Assembly: GCA_016839845.1 (NCBI GenBank)
Contig: JAEOTL010000161.1
Coordinates: 1 to 28,939 of the forward strand
From: Promethearchaeota archaeon
GTDB taxonomy: Archaea; Asgardarchaeota; Lokiarchaeia; Sigynarchaeales; SOKP01
Length of the DNA stretch: 28,939 nucleotides
Reading direction: 5' to 3'
Shown piece after piece: positions 8,032 through 15,987 of this stretch. The stretch's first letter is position 1. Each line of letters opens with the position of its first letter. The translations under genes and the position numbers were made by a program. The notes under the pieces are model-generated. The model was not told where the DNA came from, searched no databases, and worked only from the letters and a program-made list of their open reading frames with translations.

Positions 8032-10986
8032 CTACGGTAATTGACTTATTACATATTGAGTTCTCCCAACCGAATAGTTTAAAACTCGAGTACGACCAAC
8101 CCAAAACCAACCCTCGAGGATTTCATCGGGAATCCAGGCACCTCTAGGATCTGGTTCAGGATCTGTATGAGTATATGGGAGTGTCACAATATCATCAATA
8201 AAATTAAACCAATCAACAACCTGATTATATAGTGAACTCATATTATCAACAATTTTCTGAAGGGAATTATAAAACGCGATGATAAAGTCTGAGTCTACTA
8301 TTAGATTATCCCAAAAGGGGCGGTTATCCGGATTTATGCCAAAAAATTCGGAAATCCAAGGGTACCATTCCTTATAACCGGAAAGTAAAGGTGCTTCACG
8401 GAAATCAGGAGCAAAGGGAGTCACATAGCCTTGGATTGAATAATTACTACCCATATTAAAATTATTCTCTACATCCCATGGTATCATAACAAATCCAAAT
8501 TGAGGATCAGAATATAAAAAATAATTATGTGGGAGAAATACGTAATCATCCCAGTTAGCTTGGAAAACACTTGCAGCAAAATATTTCCCGAGAAGGGTAA
8601 TATTTGTAACTTCTTGAATATTACTCCAATTATAATTGATATATTGGACAAATTTCTGTAGATCTGAGTAATCATCTAGTTCCTCATTCGTTCTCAACTC
8701 ATAATTACGGCGGCCATCAAGTGTTAGAAGACTTTGTATCTGTGGGACGAATTCAAGAGTAGCATAATCATTAGTTTTATAGAGATTTCCTTCAGGTTTT
8801 TTAAAATTATAATTGAGAAAAGTTTTGTCAATATCTTCTGTTAGCAAATACAAACCACTGTATACTTCGTCTTCTAATATATTTCCTGCCTCATCTGTTT
8901 TGGTGATAAAAAGCTTTGCCCAGCTAATCCGTGGACAGGGCATACCAAGAATATTGTAAAGTTCATAACCCGCAACCTCATTCATGAATGAGAAATCAAC
9001 TGGAGCTGCGCGTAAATTTAATCTTCTCAATCCACAAAATCGACGATCAGCATTCTCTGGCATATATCTCCACGCCCCGTTTCCTAAATAAAATTCCCTT
9101 TCGCTAAACTTCAGTTTAAATGAATCTTTAGGATATACTTTGTTATAATTAGCACGAACTCGAAATCCTGTGTTATCCATCGAATAATCATCAATTGAAA
9201 CATCAGATGGCATAAATCGCCGGTCATTCCAGCGATCTATGTCATGCTTTCGATTGAGAATATCTGAAAAATAATCTGCCCGTATAACGACCCTTACTTC
9301 ATGTATTTTTGTTTTAGAAAAGAGTTCTGAGGATTTGAAGTAATTTCTTCTTGCTGCTGGACTTGAAAATCCAAATATCTCGTCATCTTCACGGATGGGA
9401 TCTTGTAAATTGTCTAAAATCATATTATATGGATCAACTAATATGTTATTTAATAGACTACATCGTGTTAATATCCACTCTTTAATTGTATCAACAATAG
9501 TGTTCATATCTTCACTATTTTCAGCCCGGAGAAGGGCGTTCTGTATAGGAAGAGAGAGCTCTTCAAAATACACCGTGAGATTTACAGAATTCCAGAAGTA
9601 ATTTTTCAAGAAATTCCAGCGATTAATAATTTCTGCCATAAACTCATCATTTATAGCGGGATTATTAGGTAGAACTAACCGATGATATAACTTACTCCAC
9701 ACCACCGATTCAATTGCATTCTGATTCTCGTTTAACCACAGAGACAAAGGAATAGAACCATGCTTGCTAAAGCCCCAACTTTGACCAAAATCCCAAGGAA
9801 GAAAAAAGAATCCTGATTCCATCTTTTGATTGAGTGCTAAATAGCATGAAGAGCCTTCAATTATCTCATGACCGGTGAGTAGACTGAAAAGGAAATTATC
9901 AATTATTGAATTTTTATCGAAGATTGAAAAAATCCCAGTTTCATTGTTAAAAAAATCTGCCTCTGTTGCATTATGGATGAATTCTGTAAGATTTTTCGGA
10001 ATATCAGAGAAATCCAATATATTTGGATATAATTGCTCCCATAGTGGATCAGTTGCAGTAGGAACTGAATAGAAATCACCATCCCAATTATTCGTTTTAA
10101 AAATTGCATCATTTTCCTCAGGATTATTAGTATCTTCTAACTCTAAATCCATCATCTTACGATCTACTCTTTCACAGAGTAAATAAAGACCTTCATAATT
10201 CCCATTTATAAAAACTTCAATTAGTTTCGACTGCGGGAGTCTGTAATATGGATTATTAATATAAATCATGTTAAAGACGTCAAACGCTAATTTTGTGCGA
10301 AGTGAATCTAAATATTTTCCCTGAGGTAAGAGCAACCAATCATCATCCTCCCGAATTTCAAATAAGTTTTCATTTTGGTATAATTCGAACGAAAGTCCTC
10401 CATCAGAAATTCTCCTTCTAATATTTGCGGGTAAATAACGATTTGCCCAACCAGTATTCGTAAACTCAGTTGAGTAGGGAGAAATTTTTAGTGAGCATTG
10501 AATTGATTCATTTGTAATTTGACCTGATACATCAATATTAATATTTGGTACTTCGGAAGAATATACTATTGAGCCTGTACTGTCTTGATATGAAAAATAA
10601 ATAAAGGATGATAATGTAATTAATGAAATAAGAATAAGCGGGATTAATTCTCTCTTAATCCTGGATGGTCTTAATTTCTCAAAAGCACCAAGGATGGTAT
10701 CTATATTTTTACTTCTCATTTCCCCATAAAAAGGAGGGGGCATCTTCTCTTTCTCGGTTACTTTGGGGTTAACAGCTGCTCTTTTTACTGCGATTTCCCT
10801 GCTGAGTTTATCAGCTTGAGCCTTTTTTACACTCTCCGCTTCTCCTTTAAGTCTTTGGGTTTGTTCAAGTCTATTTACCCTGTCTCTCATTGCCTGAGCG
10901 AAATTGTGTGCGGATGTTTTTTCAGAATCTGTATTCTGATCCCCTCCTTGACCATTTTTTTCATCTGGTTTTTTTTCATCAGCCAT
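8032..10986 (-). CDS. membrane-anchored protein with two CotH kinase-like domains
   Basis: 984-residue protein. The N-terminus is charged and probably coiled (1-105), then comes one hydrophobic anchor (about 114-132), so the bulk most likely lies outside the membrane. The first CotH-like domain (about 145-520) has the hallmark GNYEGLYLLCERVD (262-275) and FLPWDFGQSWGF with Asp399. The second (about 560-960) has YSGLYLLTEDIDK and MIPWDVENNF plus DSFKLKFSER, the region of the substrate-ATP loop. CotH proteins are atypical protein kinases known from Bacillus spore coats and some pathogen effectors. Both copies keep the Asp of the (F/P)WD motif. Start ATG 10986 has a GAGG site about nine bases upstream. 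It is first in a run of minus-strand genes that continues with VTC and DUF4956. Two tandem domains in one chain are unusual. Kinase activity is inferred. Confidence 0.85.
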   Translation of the reverse strand: MADEKKPDEKNGQGGDQNTDSEKTSAHNFAQAMRDRVNRLEQTQRLKGEAESVKKAQADKLSREIAVKRAAVNPKVTEKEKMPPPFYGEMRSKNIDTILGAFEKLRPSRIKRELIPLILISLITLSSFIYFSYQDSTGSIVYSSEVPNINIDVSGQITNESIQCSLKISPYSTEFTNTGWANRYLPANIRRRISDGGLSFELYQNENLFEIREDDDWLLLPQGKYLDSLRTKLAFDVFNMIYINNPYYRLPQSKLIEVFINGNYEGLYLLCERVDRKMMDLELEDTNNPEENDAIFKTNNWDGDFYSVPTATDPLWEQLYPNILDFSDIPKNLTEFIHNATEADFFNNETGIFSIFDKNSIIDNFLFSLLTGHEIIEGSSCYLALNQKMESGFFFLPWDFGQSWGFSKHGSIPLSLWLNENQNAIESVVWSKLYHRLVLPNNPAINDEFMAEIINRWNFLKNYFWNSVNLTVYFEELSLPIQNALLRAENSEDMNTIVDTIKEWILTRCSLLNNILVDPYNMILDNLQDPIREDDEIFGFSSPAARRNYFKSSELFSKTKIHEVRVVIRADYFSDILNRKHDIDRWNDRRFMPSDVSIDDYSMDNTGFRVRANYNKVYPKDSFKLKFSEREFYLGNGAWRYMPENADRRFCGLRRLNLRAAPVDFSFMNEVAGYELYNILGMPCPRISWAKLFITKTDEAGNILEDEVYSGLYLLTEDIDKTFLNYNFKKPEGNLYKTNDYATLEFVPQIQSLLTLDGRRNYELRTNEELDDYSDLQKFVQYINYNWSNIQEVTNITLLGKYFAASVFQANWDDYVFLPHNYFLYSDPQFGFVMIPWDVENNFNMGSNYSIQGYVTPFAPDFREAPLLSGYKEWYPWISEFFGINPDNRPFWDNLIVDSDFIIAFYNSLQKIVDNMSSLYNQVVDWFNFIDDIVTLPYTHTDPEPDPRGAWIPDEILEGWFWVGRTRVLNYSVGRTQYVISQLP

Positions 10987-11077
10987 CCGCGTTAACCTCT
11001 TTCTCCTATCTTTAGAACTAATTTAGTTAAGGTCAAAATATTACAATTAATTCTCAACTAAGATTTGAAAGTCTTAG

Positions 11078-11150
11078 GTATCCATTTAATTCTGGCATCT
11101 TAATTATTTAATGTCATTAAATTTGAATCAAATTAAATATTTATGGATAC
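11078..11150. repeat. nested inverted repeat, possible operator or cruciform
   Basis: Outer arms GTATCCAT (11078-11085) and ATGGATAC (11143-11150) are exact reverse complements. Inside lie two abutting palindromes: ATTTAATG-t-CATTAAAT (11106-11122) and ATTTGA-a-TCAAAT (11121-11133). AT-rich DNA gives short palindromes by chance, but four coordinated arms in 73 bases between divergent genes suggest protein binding or a structured element. Confidence 0.5.
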
Positions 11151-11209
11151 GAAGTTTGATGTTTTGGATTAATCCATTTAATAAATCTGCATTTAGTCGG
11201 AGAAGAATT

Positions 11210-11257
11210 ATGGTTTCATGTAATAAATGTAGTCGTGTAAAGATTTACAAAATATAA
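11210..11257 (+). CDS. possible 15-codon leader peptide with CxxC
   Basis: Short ORF encoding M-V-S-C-N-K-C-S-R-V-K-I-Y-K-I. A GGAG Shine-Dalgarno-like site at 11199-11202 lies seven bases before its ATG. It sits upstream of the two-helix membrane gene in a locus that handles copper, and a Cys-x-x-Cys could sense or bind metal. It may equally be a chance ORF; its 3' end coincides with the 15-base element repeated before copA. Confidence 0.25.
   Translation: MVSCNKCSRVKIYKI
11243..11257. repeat. 15-base element shared with copA upstream region, copy 1
   Basis: ATTTACAAAATATAA occurs here, 88 bases before the start of the two-helix membrane gene, and again identically at 11685-11699, 73 bases before the copA start. 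Similar distances to two neighbouring same-strand genes suggest a shared regulator site or promoter element. Confidence 0.45.
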
Positions 11258-11266
11258 CCGAAAGCT

Positions 11267-11307
11267 ATAACTACATAAAATAGTTCTTATACGATAACTA
11301 CTTAAAA
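11267..11307. repeat. pair of 14-base direct repeats upstream of the two-helix membrane gene
   Basis: ATAACTACATAAAA (11267-11280) and ATAACTACTTAAAA (11294-11307) differ at one base and start 27 bases apart, about two and a half helical turns. They surround the expected promoter/start-site region, as expected for an operator. No binding protein is known. Confidence 0.4.
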
Positions 11308-11330
11308 GTATTAAAAAAGGAGCATTAAAT

Positions 11331-11564
11331 ATGATCTTAAATATAATGCAATATACTCTGCCCCCATATCATTGGATTATTATGTTGGTAGGGGGTATAG
11401 CTATGTTTGTAGTTAATCTTTTTATTGCTAAGTACATGCATAAAGATGCAATAAAAAGAGGAATCAAAAATTCTGAGTTCTGGTTGATAATAGGTTTTTT
11501 CCTGGGTGTTATTGGATTAGTTCTTTATATCTTTGTTCGAAAAAACTATGACGAGAGACCATAA
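11331..11564 (+). CDS. small two-helix membrane protein
   Basis: 77-residue protein with two hydrophobic helices (about 14-34 and 50-69) separated by a basic loop, YMHKDAIKRGIKNSEF. The second helix is Gly-rich and ends in YIFVRKNY, a layout reminiscent of phospholipase-D N-terminal-like two-helix modules (PLDc_N), but the match is too weak for a call. A GGAG site eight bases before ATG supports the start. It lies upstream of copA on the same strand, and the two share a 15-base upstream element. A T-rich tract follows its stop, so it probably has its own transcript. A role as a membrane accessory in copper export is possible, but no metal-binding residues such as Met or Cys clusters are present. 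Function unknown. Confidence 0.7.
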   Translation: MILNIMQYTLPPYHWIIMLVGGIAMFVVNLFIAKYMHKDAIKRGIKNSEFWLIIGFFLGVIGLVLYIFVRKNYDERP

Positions 11565-11590
11565 GACTCGGTATCTCAGGATTTAAGAAA

Positions 11591-11610
11591 TTTTCTTTTT
11601 TTCTTTTTTT
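11591..11610 (+). terminator. T-rich transcription terminator
   Basis: TTTTCTTTTTTTCTTTTTTT follows the stop of the small membrane gene by 26 bases. U-rich tracts without a strong hairpin are typical archaeal terminators. It would separate this gene from copA. Confidence 0.55.
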
Positions 11611-11684
11611 AGAAAAATGAAAAATTACAGATTAGAAGATATTTCTCTTAAAATGATTATACTTTAAATCAAAACTCTAAGGAA

Positions 11685-11699
11685 ATTTACAAAATATAA
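11685..11699. repeat. 15-base element shared with the membrane gene upstream region, copy 2
   Basis: Identical to bases 11243-11257. Here it is immediately upstream of a TATA-like ATATATAA (11705-11712), the usual place for an operator or an archaeal BRE-proximal activator site. Confidence 0.45.
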
Positions 11700-11704
11700 T
11701 CATA

Positions 11705-11712
11705 ATATATAA
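11705..11712 (+). promoter_or_regulatory. TATA box of copA
   Basis: ATATATAA lies about 50 bases before the TTG start. With the usual archaeal spacing of about 25 bases the transcript would begin near 11735 and include the Shine-Dalgarno site at 11744-11748. Confidence 0.4.
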
Positions 11713-11743
11713 TTACCAATCTTGTTAATGCAAAATAGAAGAA

Positions 11744-11748
11744 GGAGG
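11744..11748 (+). promoter_or_regulatory. copA: Shine-Dalgarno site for a TTG start
   Basis: GGAGG, nine bases before TTG 11758. It fixes the start of the copper ATPase, whose N-terminal metal domain would otherwise lack a start codon. Confidence 0.7.
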
Positions 11749-11757
11749 AAATAAATC

Positions 11758-14658
11758 TTGGCAGAAAGTAAAGAAGATATTAATTTAAAATTGTCTGGGA
11801 TGACGTGCGCTAACTGCGCACTCAAGATTGAGACCAAACTTAGTAGTCTTCAAGGTGTCAAAAGAGCCGTAGTTAATTTTGCTAATGAAGAAGCTATAGT
11901 TGAATTTGATCCAAATACTACAAGTTATGCACAATTTAAGGAAGCTGTCAGAGATCTCGGGTATAAGGCTTCTTTGTCAAGAATTGATTTGATGGTTTTA
12001 GGTGAATTATCAGAAAAGAATTTTGAAGATTTAGTTAAAGATGTAATAAATATCGAGGGAATCCAAGAAGTTCGAGGAAATTATAAGGCTTCTAAGCTCT
12101 TCATAGAATTCAATGACCTTGCAATAGATGAAACTGGGATATATACTAAAATTAAGAAATTAGGAGTTAATATTGAGAAAACTGCCGGTGCAGTTGATTT
12201 GGAAATTATCAAACATAAAAAGGAGATGCGTTACCGACTTCGTATCATGCTTATCTCTTTAACATTTTCCCTAATTATTACACCTATAAGTTGGTTTGTT
12301 ATTGAATCATTTGAGAGAAACTTATTACTTTTCTTCCTTGCTTTAGCAAATTATGGGATTTCCGGGTCATTTTTCTTAATAGGGGCTTTTAAATCGTTAA
12401 AAAATAAATCTACGAACATGGATGTTTTAGTAGCATTAGGTACGACAACAGCACTAATCTATTCAATCTTGACGACTTTCTTAATTTCGGGGAAAACATT
12501 CTATGAGGCAATGAGCATGATAATCACTTTCCTCCTAGTAGGGAAGTACCTTGAACATAAAACAAAAGGACAAGCATCGGAAGCGATTAAGAAACTTATA
12601 GGATTACAGCCAAAAACTGCGGTAATTATAAAAAATGATGAAGAAATAGAGATTCCAATCGAAGAAATCGAGGTGGGAGATGTGCTAATAGTAAGACCTG
12701 GCGAAAAAATACCAGTTGATGGGAAGGTGGTAAAAGGGAAAACTAAAGTAGATGAGTCTATGATAACAGGAGAAAGTAAATATGTTAAAAAGGAGATAGA
12801 CAGTCAAGTAATTGGTGCAACTGTGAATCAAAATGGCCTTATTCATATGGTAACTGAAAAAGTTGGGAAAGAAACGCTATTATTTCAGATTATAGATTTT
12901 GTAAAGCAAGCCCAGAGTAGGAAAGCAGCCAAACAACAATTGGCAGATAAAATTAGTAATTATTTTGTTCCTGCAGTTATTGTTATTGGGATTAGTGCAT
13001 TTCTCTACTGGTTCTTCATCGGAACCCAAATTTTTCCAGCGCTGCAGGGAGCAAAATTAGAAACTTCATTACTTGTATTTACATCAATTGTTGTTATTGC
13101 TTGCCCATGTGCTTTAGGATTGGCAATTCCAACAGCAGTGATGGTTGGAACAGGAAAAGGGGCTGAAAATGGATTATTAATTAAAGGGGGAGATTCATTA
13201 GAGTCGATTAACACTATTAACACTGTTGTTTTTGATAAGACTGGAACCTTAACGGTTGGTAGGCCTAAGGTTTCAGCAATCTATACAGAAAATGATCTCA
13301 CTGGGAAAGGTTATGACGAAAAAGAGATTTTAAAGTATGCTGGAAGTGCAGAGATGGGTTCTGAACACCCTCTTGGAAGGGCAATTATAGAAGAAGCAAA
13401 TCAAAGAGGATTGTTGTTAGAATCTCCAACTGAATTCGATGCTATTCCGGGAAAAGGAATTAAAACAAATATCCAAGGAAAAATCGTGTTAGTCGGAAAT
13501 GAAAAATTACTAACAGATAACCAAATCTTATTTGAGGATTATAAAGGAAAATTTGAAGAATTTCAACAGCAAGGAATTACCACAATCCTAATAAGTATTG
13601 ATAATGCGGTGAGAGGCATAATTGGGATCTCTGATAAGATAAAAGATCAAGCTCCTTATGCGTTAAAAAAACTGAGGGAAATGAATATAGAAATATACAT
13701 GTTGACAGGAGACAACATGCAAACTGCTTTGAGTATTGGACACCAACTAGCACTAGACGAAGATCACATCTTAGCAGAAGTGCTCCCGAACGATAAAGCT
13801 TTCACCATCCAGAAACTTCAAGAATCGGAAGGTTCTCCGATAGTTGGCATGGTGGGAGATGGAATTAATGATGCTCCTGCATTAGCTCAAGCAGATGTTG
13901 GGAGAGCGATTGGTTCAGGGACCGATGTTGCAATCGAAACTGCCGATATTGTGCTTATGAGAGGAGATGTGAGAAATGTCGTATCTGCAATCAATTTATC
14001 TAAAAAGACCTATAAGAAAATGCTTACAAATCTTTTTTGGGCTTTTATATACAATCTTATTGGAATTCCACTTGCTGCAGGTGTTTTATATTTTGCTACT
14101 GGATTCTTTCTACCTCCATATCTAGCCGCAGTTTTTATGGCATCAAGTTCAGTTTCAGTAGTGACAAACGCACTCTTTCTAAAGAGATACGAACCAAAAA
14201 CACCTCAACAAATTGAGGAAGAAAAATTATTAATCACTCAAGAAAAAGTTAAAGATCCAGTTTGTGGAATGGAAATTGACCCGAGAAAAGCTATTGAATA
14301 TAAATACGAAGATAGAATTTATCATTTTTGTAATCCAAACTGTGAAGCTCATTTTAAGAGAGATCCTGAAAGGTTTAAGAATTATGATGCAATGGACCCA
14401 AAATTAATGCAAATGAAAATTTCTAATGAAGATATAAAAGAAGAGAAAAATGAAGTAAACTCAATGAAAATAAAAGAAGAGGAAAAAAAAATGGGAATGT
14501 TAAAATGTGTAGAATGTGGTTTTGAACAAGATCTTCCGATGCATTGTGGACAAGCGATGCATTTAGAGGGTGACCAATTGGTATGTTGGATGGGAGCAAG
14601 TTGTGGATCCCAACCTATTCCAGAACACCATGGTAAACCAATGGAAGTATTAGAATAA
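11758..14658 (+). CDS. copA: CopA-type copper-exporting P1B ATPase with extra metal-binding C-terminal domains
   Basis: ATP-driven Cu+ efflux pump in the cytoplasmic membrane. Domain order: HMA domain with GMTCANC (Cys17, Cys20); a second HMA-like region (about 74-143) that has lost CxxC; actuator TGES (337-340); the membrane ion-site motif CPC (449-451); phosphorylation Asp493 in DKTGTLT; SEHPLG in the nucleotide domain; GDGINDAP (Asp701). YN in the seventh helix and [13 protein letters not shown] in the eighth are the Cu+-specific P1B-1 motifs. After the last helix comes a YHS/TRASH-type domain ([20 protein letters not shown]; Cys836 onward), an acidic-basic linker, and a final zinc-ribbon-like tail with [13 protein letters not shown] and EHHGKPM. 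At 966 residues it is longer than usual (about 750-830). A small zinc-ribbon gene follows 18 bases downstream. Confidence 0.95.
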   Translation: MAESKEDINLKLSGMTCANCALKIETKLSSLQGVKRAVVNFANEEAIVEFDPNTTSYAQFKEAVRDLGYKASLSRIDLMVLGELSEKNFEDLVKDVINIEGIQEVRGNYKASKLFIEFNDLAIDETGIYTKIKKLGVNIEKTAGAVDLEIIKHKKEMRYRLRIMLISLTFSLIITPISWFVIESFERNLLLFFLALANYGISGSFFLIGAFKSLKNKSTNMDVLVALGTTTALIYSILTTFLISGKTFYEAMSMIITFLLVGKYLEHKTKGQASEAIKKLIGLQPKTAVIIKNDEEIEIPIEEIEVGDVLIVRPGEKIPVDGKVVKGKTKVDESMITGESKYVKKEIDSQVIGATVNQNGLIHMVTEKVGKETLLFQIIDFVKQAQSRKAAKQQLADKISNYFVPAVIVIGISAFLYWFFIGTQIFPALQGAKLETSLLVFTSIVVIACPCALGLAIPTAVMVGTGKGAENGLLIKGGDSLESINTINTVVFDKTGTLTVGRPKVSAIYTENDLTGKGYDEKEILKYAGSAEMGSEHPLGRAIIEEANQRGLLLESPTEFDAIPGKGIKTNIQGKIVLVGNEKLLTDNQILFEDYKGKFEEFQQQGITTILISIDNAVRGIIGISDKIKDQAPYALKKLREMNIEIYMLTGDNMQTALSIGHQLALDEDHILAEVLPNDKAFTIQKLQESEGSPIVGMVGDGINDAPALAQADVGRAIGSGTDVAIETADIVLMRGDVRNVVSAINLSKKTYKKMLTNLFWAFIYNLIGIPLAAGVLYFATGFFLPPYLAAVFMASSSVSVVTNALFLKRYEPKTPQQIEEEKLLITQEKVKDPVCGMEIDPRKAIEYKYEDRIYHFCNPNCEAHFKRDPERFKNYDAMDPKLMQMKISNEDIKEEKNEVNSMKIKEEEKKMGMLKCVECGFEQDLPMHCGQAMHLEGDQLVCWMGASCGSQPIPEHHGKPMEVLE

Positions 14659-14676
14659 TAAAGCGAAGGTGTTAAA

Positions 14677-14862
14677 GTGGGCAGGTTAAAATTAAAATGC
14701 TGTAAATGTAACAATATAATGGAAACAGTTCCTGGTGTGAGCCAAGATATTATAAATGATGAGGAAACTGGGGAACTTCTTTACTGGAATGGACCCGAAT
14801 ATGGTTATTTACCTGCTGACTGCCTCGTTTGCGAAAAATGTAGAGAAAAAGTTTCAAAATAA
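14677..14862 (+). CDS. small four-cysteine zinc-ribbon protein next to copA
   Basis: 61-residue protein with two Cys pairs, CCKC near residues 8-11 and CLVCEKC near 50-56, consistent with one zinc or copper site. The start is GTG at 14677, supported by AAGGTG ending five bases upstream. It begins 18 bases after copA ends, so the two are probably one transcript. It resembles the Cys-rich end of the neighbouring ATPase in style but not clearly in sequence. A cytosolic copper chaperone or sensor is possible, yet it lacks an HMA or CopZ fold motif (MxCxxC). No homologous family is recognised from sequence alone. Confidence 0.7.
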   Translation: MGRLKLKCCKCNNIMETVPGVSQDIINDEETGELLYWNGPEYGYLPADCLVCEKCREKVSK

Positions 14863-14869
14863 AATAAAG

Positions 14870-14890
14870 TTTTTTTTGATCCTATTTTTT
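14870..14890 (+). terminator. T-rich terminator after the copA operon
   Basis: Two runs of T (eight at 14870-14877 and six at 14885-14890) directly after the stop of the small zinc-ribbon gene, the expected archaeal terminator form. Confidence 0.5.
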
Positions 14891-14977
14891 AATTTTATAA
14901 TTCATAAATATAAAGCTTTAAACGTAAGTCATTATCACATATTATAGTTTAATTGTATTATTGAGTGTGTTATAAGA

Positions 14978-15976
14978 ATGAAGTATTACTCGAATATTTT
15001 AAAATTAATCGGTAGAACGCCACTAGTTCGTATCAATTATAGTAATCCAAACCAGAATGTATTATTGTTAGCCAAGTTAGAGAAATATAATCCGGGGGGG
15101 TCAGTAAAAGATAGAATTGCGATATCAATGATAGAAGAAGCAGAAAAGCAAGGAATACTGCCTGACAATAAGATCATTATAGAGCCGAGTAGTGGTAATA
15201 CTGGAATAGGGTTAGCTCTAGTTTGTGCTGTAAAAGGATATTCTTTAGAAATTGTGATGCCTGAAACTATGTCTGTTGAACGCCGAAAGATTATGACAAC
15301 CTACGGGGTGAAAATAACCTTAACACCCGGTGATAAAGGTATGAATGGGGCAGAAGACTACGTTAAAAAGAAGGTTCAAGAGAACCCCGATGCTTATTTT
15401 TATCCCAATCAATTTGCTAATGAGAATAATCCATTAGCCCATTATAGGTACACGGCTGAAGAGATAATTGAGGATACTGATGGTGAAATAGATGTATTTG
15501 TTGCAGGATTGGGTACTTCTGGTACACTAATGGGTGTTTCGAAGCGATTAAAAGAACACAATCCCAATATTAAAATAATTGGCGTGGAACCAGTCCCAAA
15601 TTCGGGAATTCAGGGTCTTAAAAATTTAGAGACTTCTTATACACCAAAGATTTTTGATATATCACGATTGGATGAAAAAATATTTGTTACCATTGAAGAA
15701 GCTGCTCATGCATCACGAATGTTAACTCTAAGAGAAGGAATTTTTTGCGGAATCAGCTCAGGCGCAGCTATGCACGTTGCCATTGAAACCGCTAAAAAAA
15801 TGGATTCTGGAACGTTAGTTGTCATATTACCTGATGGTGGTGAAAAATACATATCACATCCAATCTATTCTCCAGATAAATGTTTAGAGTGTACCAAAAT
15901 CTGTGAAATTAAAAATCTGTGGACAGACGATTATATTAAGTCAATAGCAGAATGGTGGGAACCAGATTCTGAGTAA
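14978..15976 (+). CDS. cysteine synthase family PLP enzyme with Cys-rich tail
   Basis: Fold-type II PLP enzyme of the O-acetylserine sulfhydrylase/cystathionine beta-synthase group. It makes cysteine from an activated serine and sulfide. Lys44 in NPGGSVKDR binds PLP; SSGNTG (71-76) binds the carboxylate; GTSGT (179-183) holds the phosphate; CGISSGAA (257-264) contains the Ser facing the pyridine nitrogen. The core length of about 300 is normal. The last 32 residues add CLECTKIC (Cys302, 305, 309) and a Trp-rich acidic end, not part of the standard enzyme; it might bind metal or an Fe-S cluster. Whether the donor is O-acetylserine, O-phosphoserine or another compound cannot be read. It lies about 120 bases after the copper operon and is convergent with the next gene. 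Confidence 0.9.
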   Translation: MKYYSNILKLIGRTPLVRINYSNPNQNVLLLAKLEKYNPGGSVKDRIAISMIEEAEKQGILPDNKIIIEPSSGNTGIGLALVCAVKGYSLEIVMPETMSVERRKIMTTYGVKITLTPGDKGMNGAEDYVKKKVQENPDAYFYPNQFANENNPLAHYRYTAEEIIEDTDGEIDVFVAGLGTSGTLMGVSKRLKEHNPNIKIIGVEPVPNSGIQGLKNLETSYTPKIFDISRLDEKIFVTIEEAAHASRMLTLREGIFCGISSGAAMHVAIETAKKMDSGTLVVILPDGGEKYISHPIYSPDKCLECTKICEIKNLWTDDYIKSIAEWWEPDSE

Positions 15977-15987
15977 AAAATCCATAA

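Larger units (their letters stand above)
10987..11330. other. divergent intergenic region with nested palindromes
   Basis: 344 bases between the minus-strand CotH gene and the plus-strand two-helix membrane gene. It holds a nested inverted repeat (11078-11150), a perfect 10-base palindrome GGATTAATCC (11166-11175), a possible 15-codon leader ORF, a 15-base element shared with the copA upstream region, and a pair of near-identical 14-base direct repeats. Promoters for both directions must lie here. Confidence 0.6.

Noticed and set aside
8012..8110. TTG start at 8110 for the VTC gene
   Set aside because: Would overlap the CotH coding end by 79 bases and adds residues unlike the family; ATG 8011 fits better.
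10987..11330. CRISPR-like or tRNA content in the intergenic region
   Set aside because: Palindromes and short repeats are present but there are no regularly spaced identical repeats, and no cloverleaf or CCA-adjacent stem could be assembled.
14382..14714. Minus-strand frame opposite the end of copA, with Cys residues
   Set aside because: Shadow of the copA tail; its Cys and Pro content mirrors codons of the real gene.
14756..14947. Plus-strand frame overlapping the small zinc-ribbon gene
   Set aside because: Runs out of frame through the zinc-ribbon gene and into a T-rich terminator, with low-complexity sequence.
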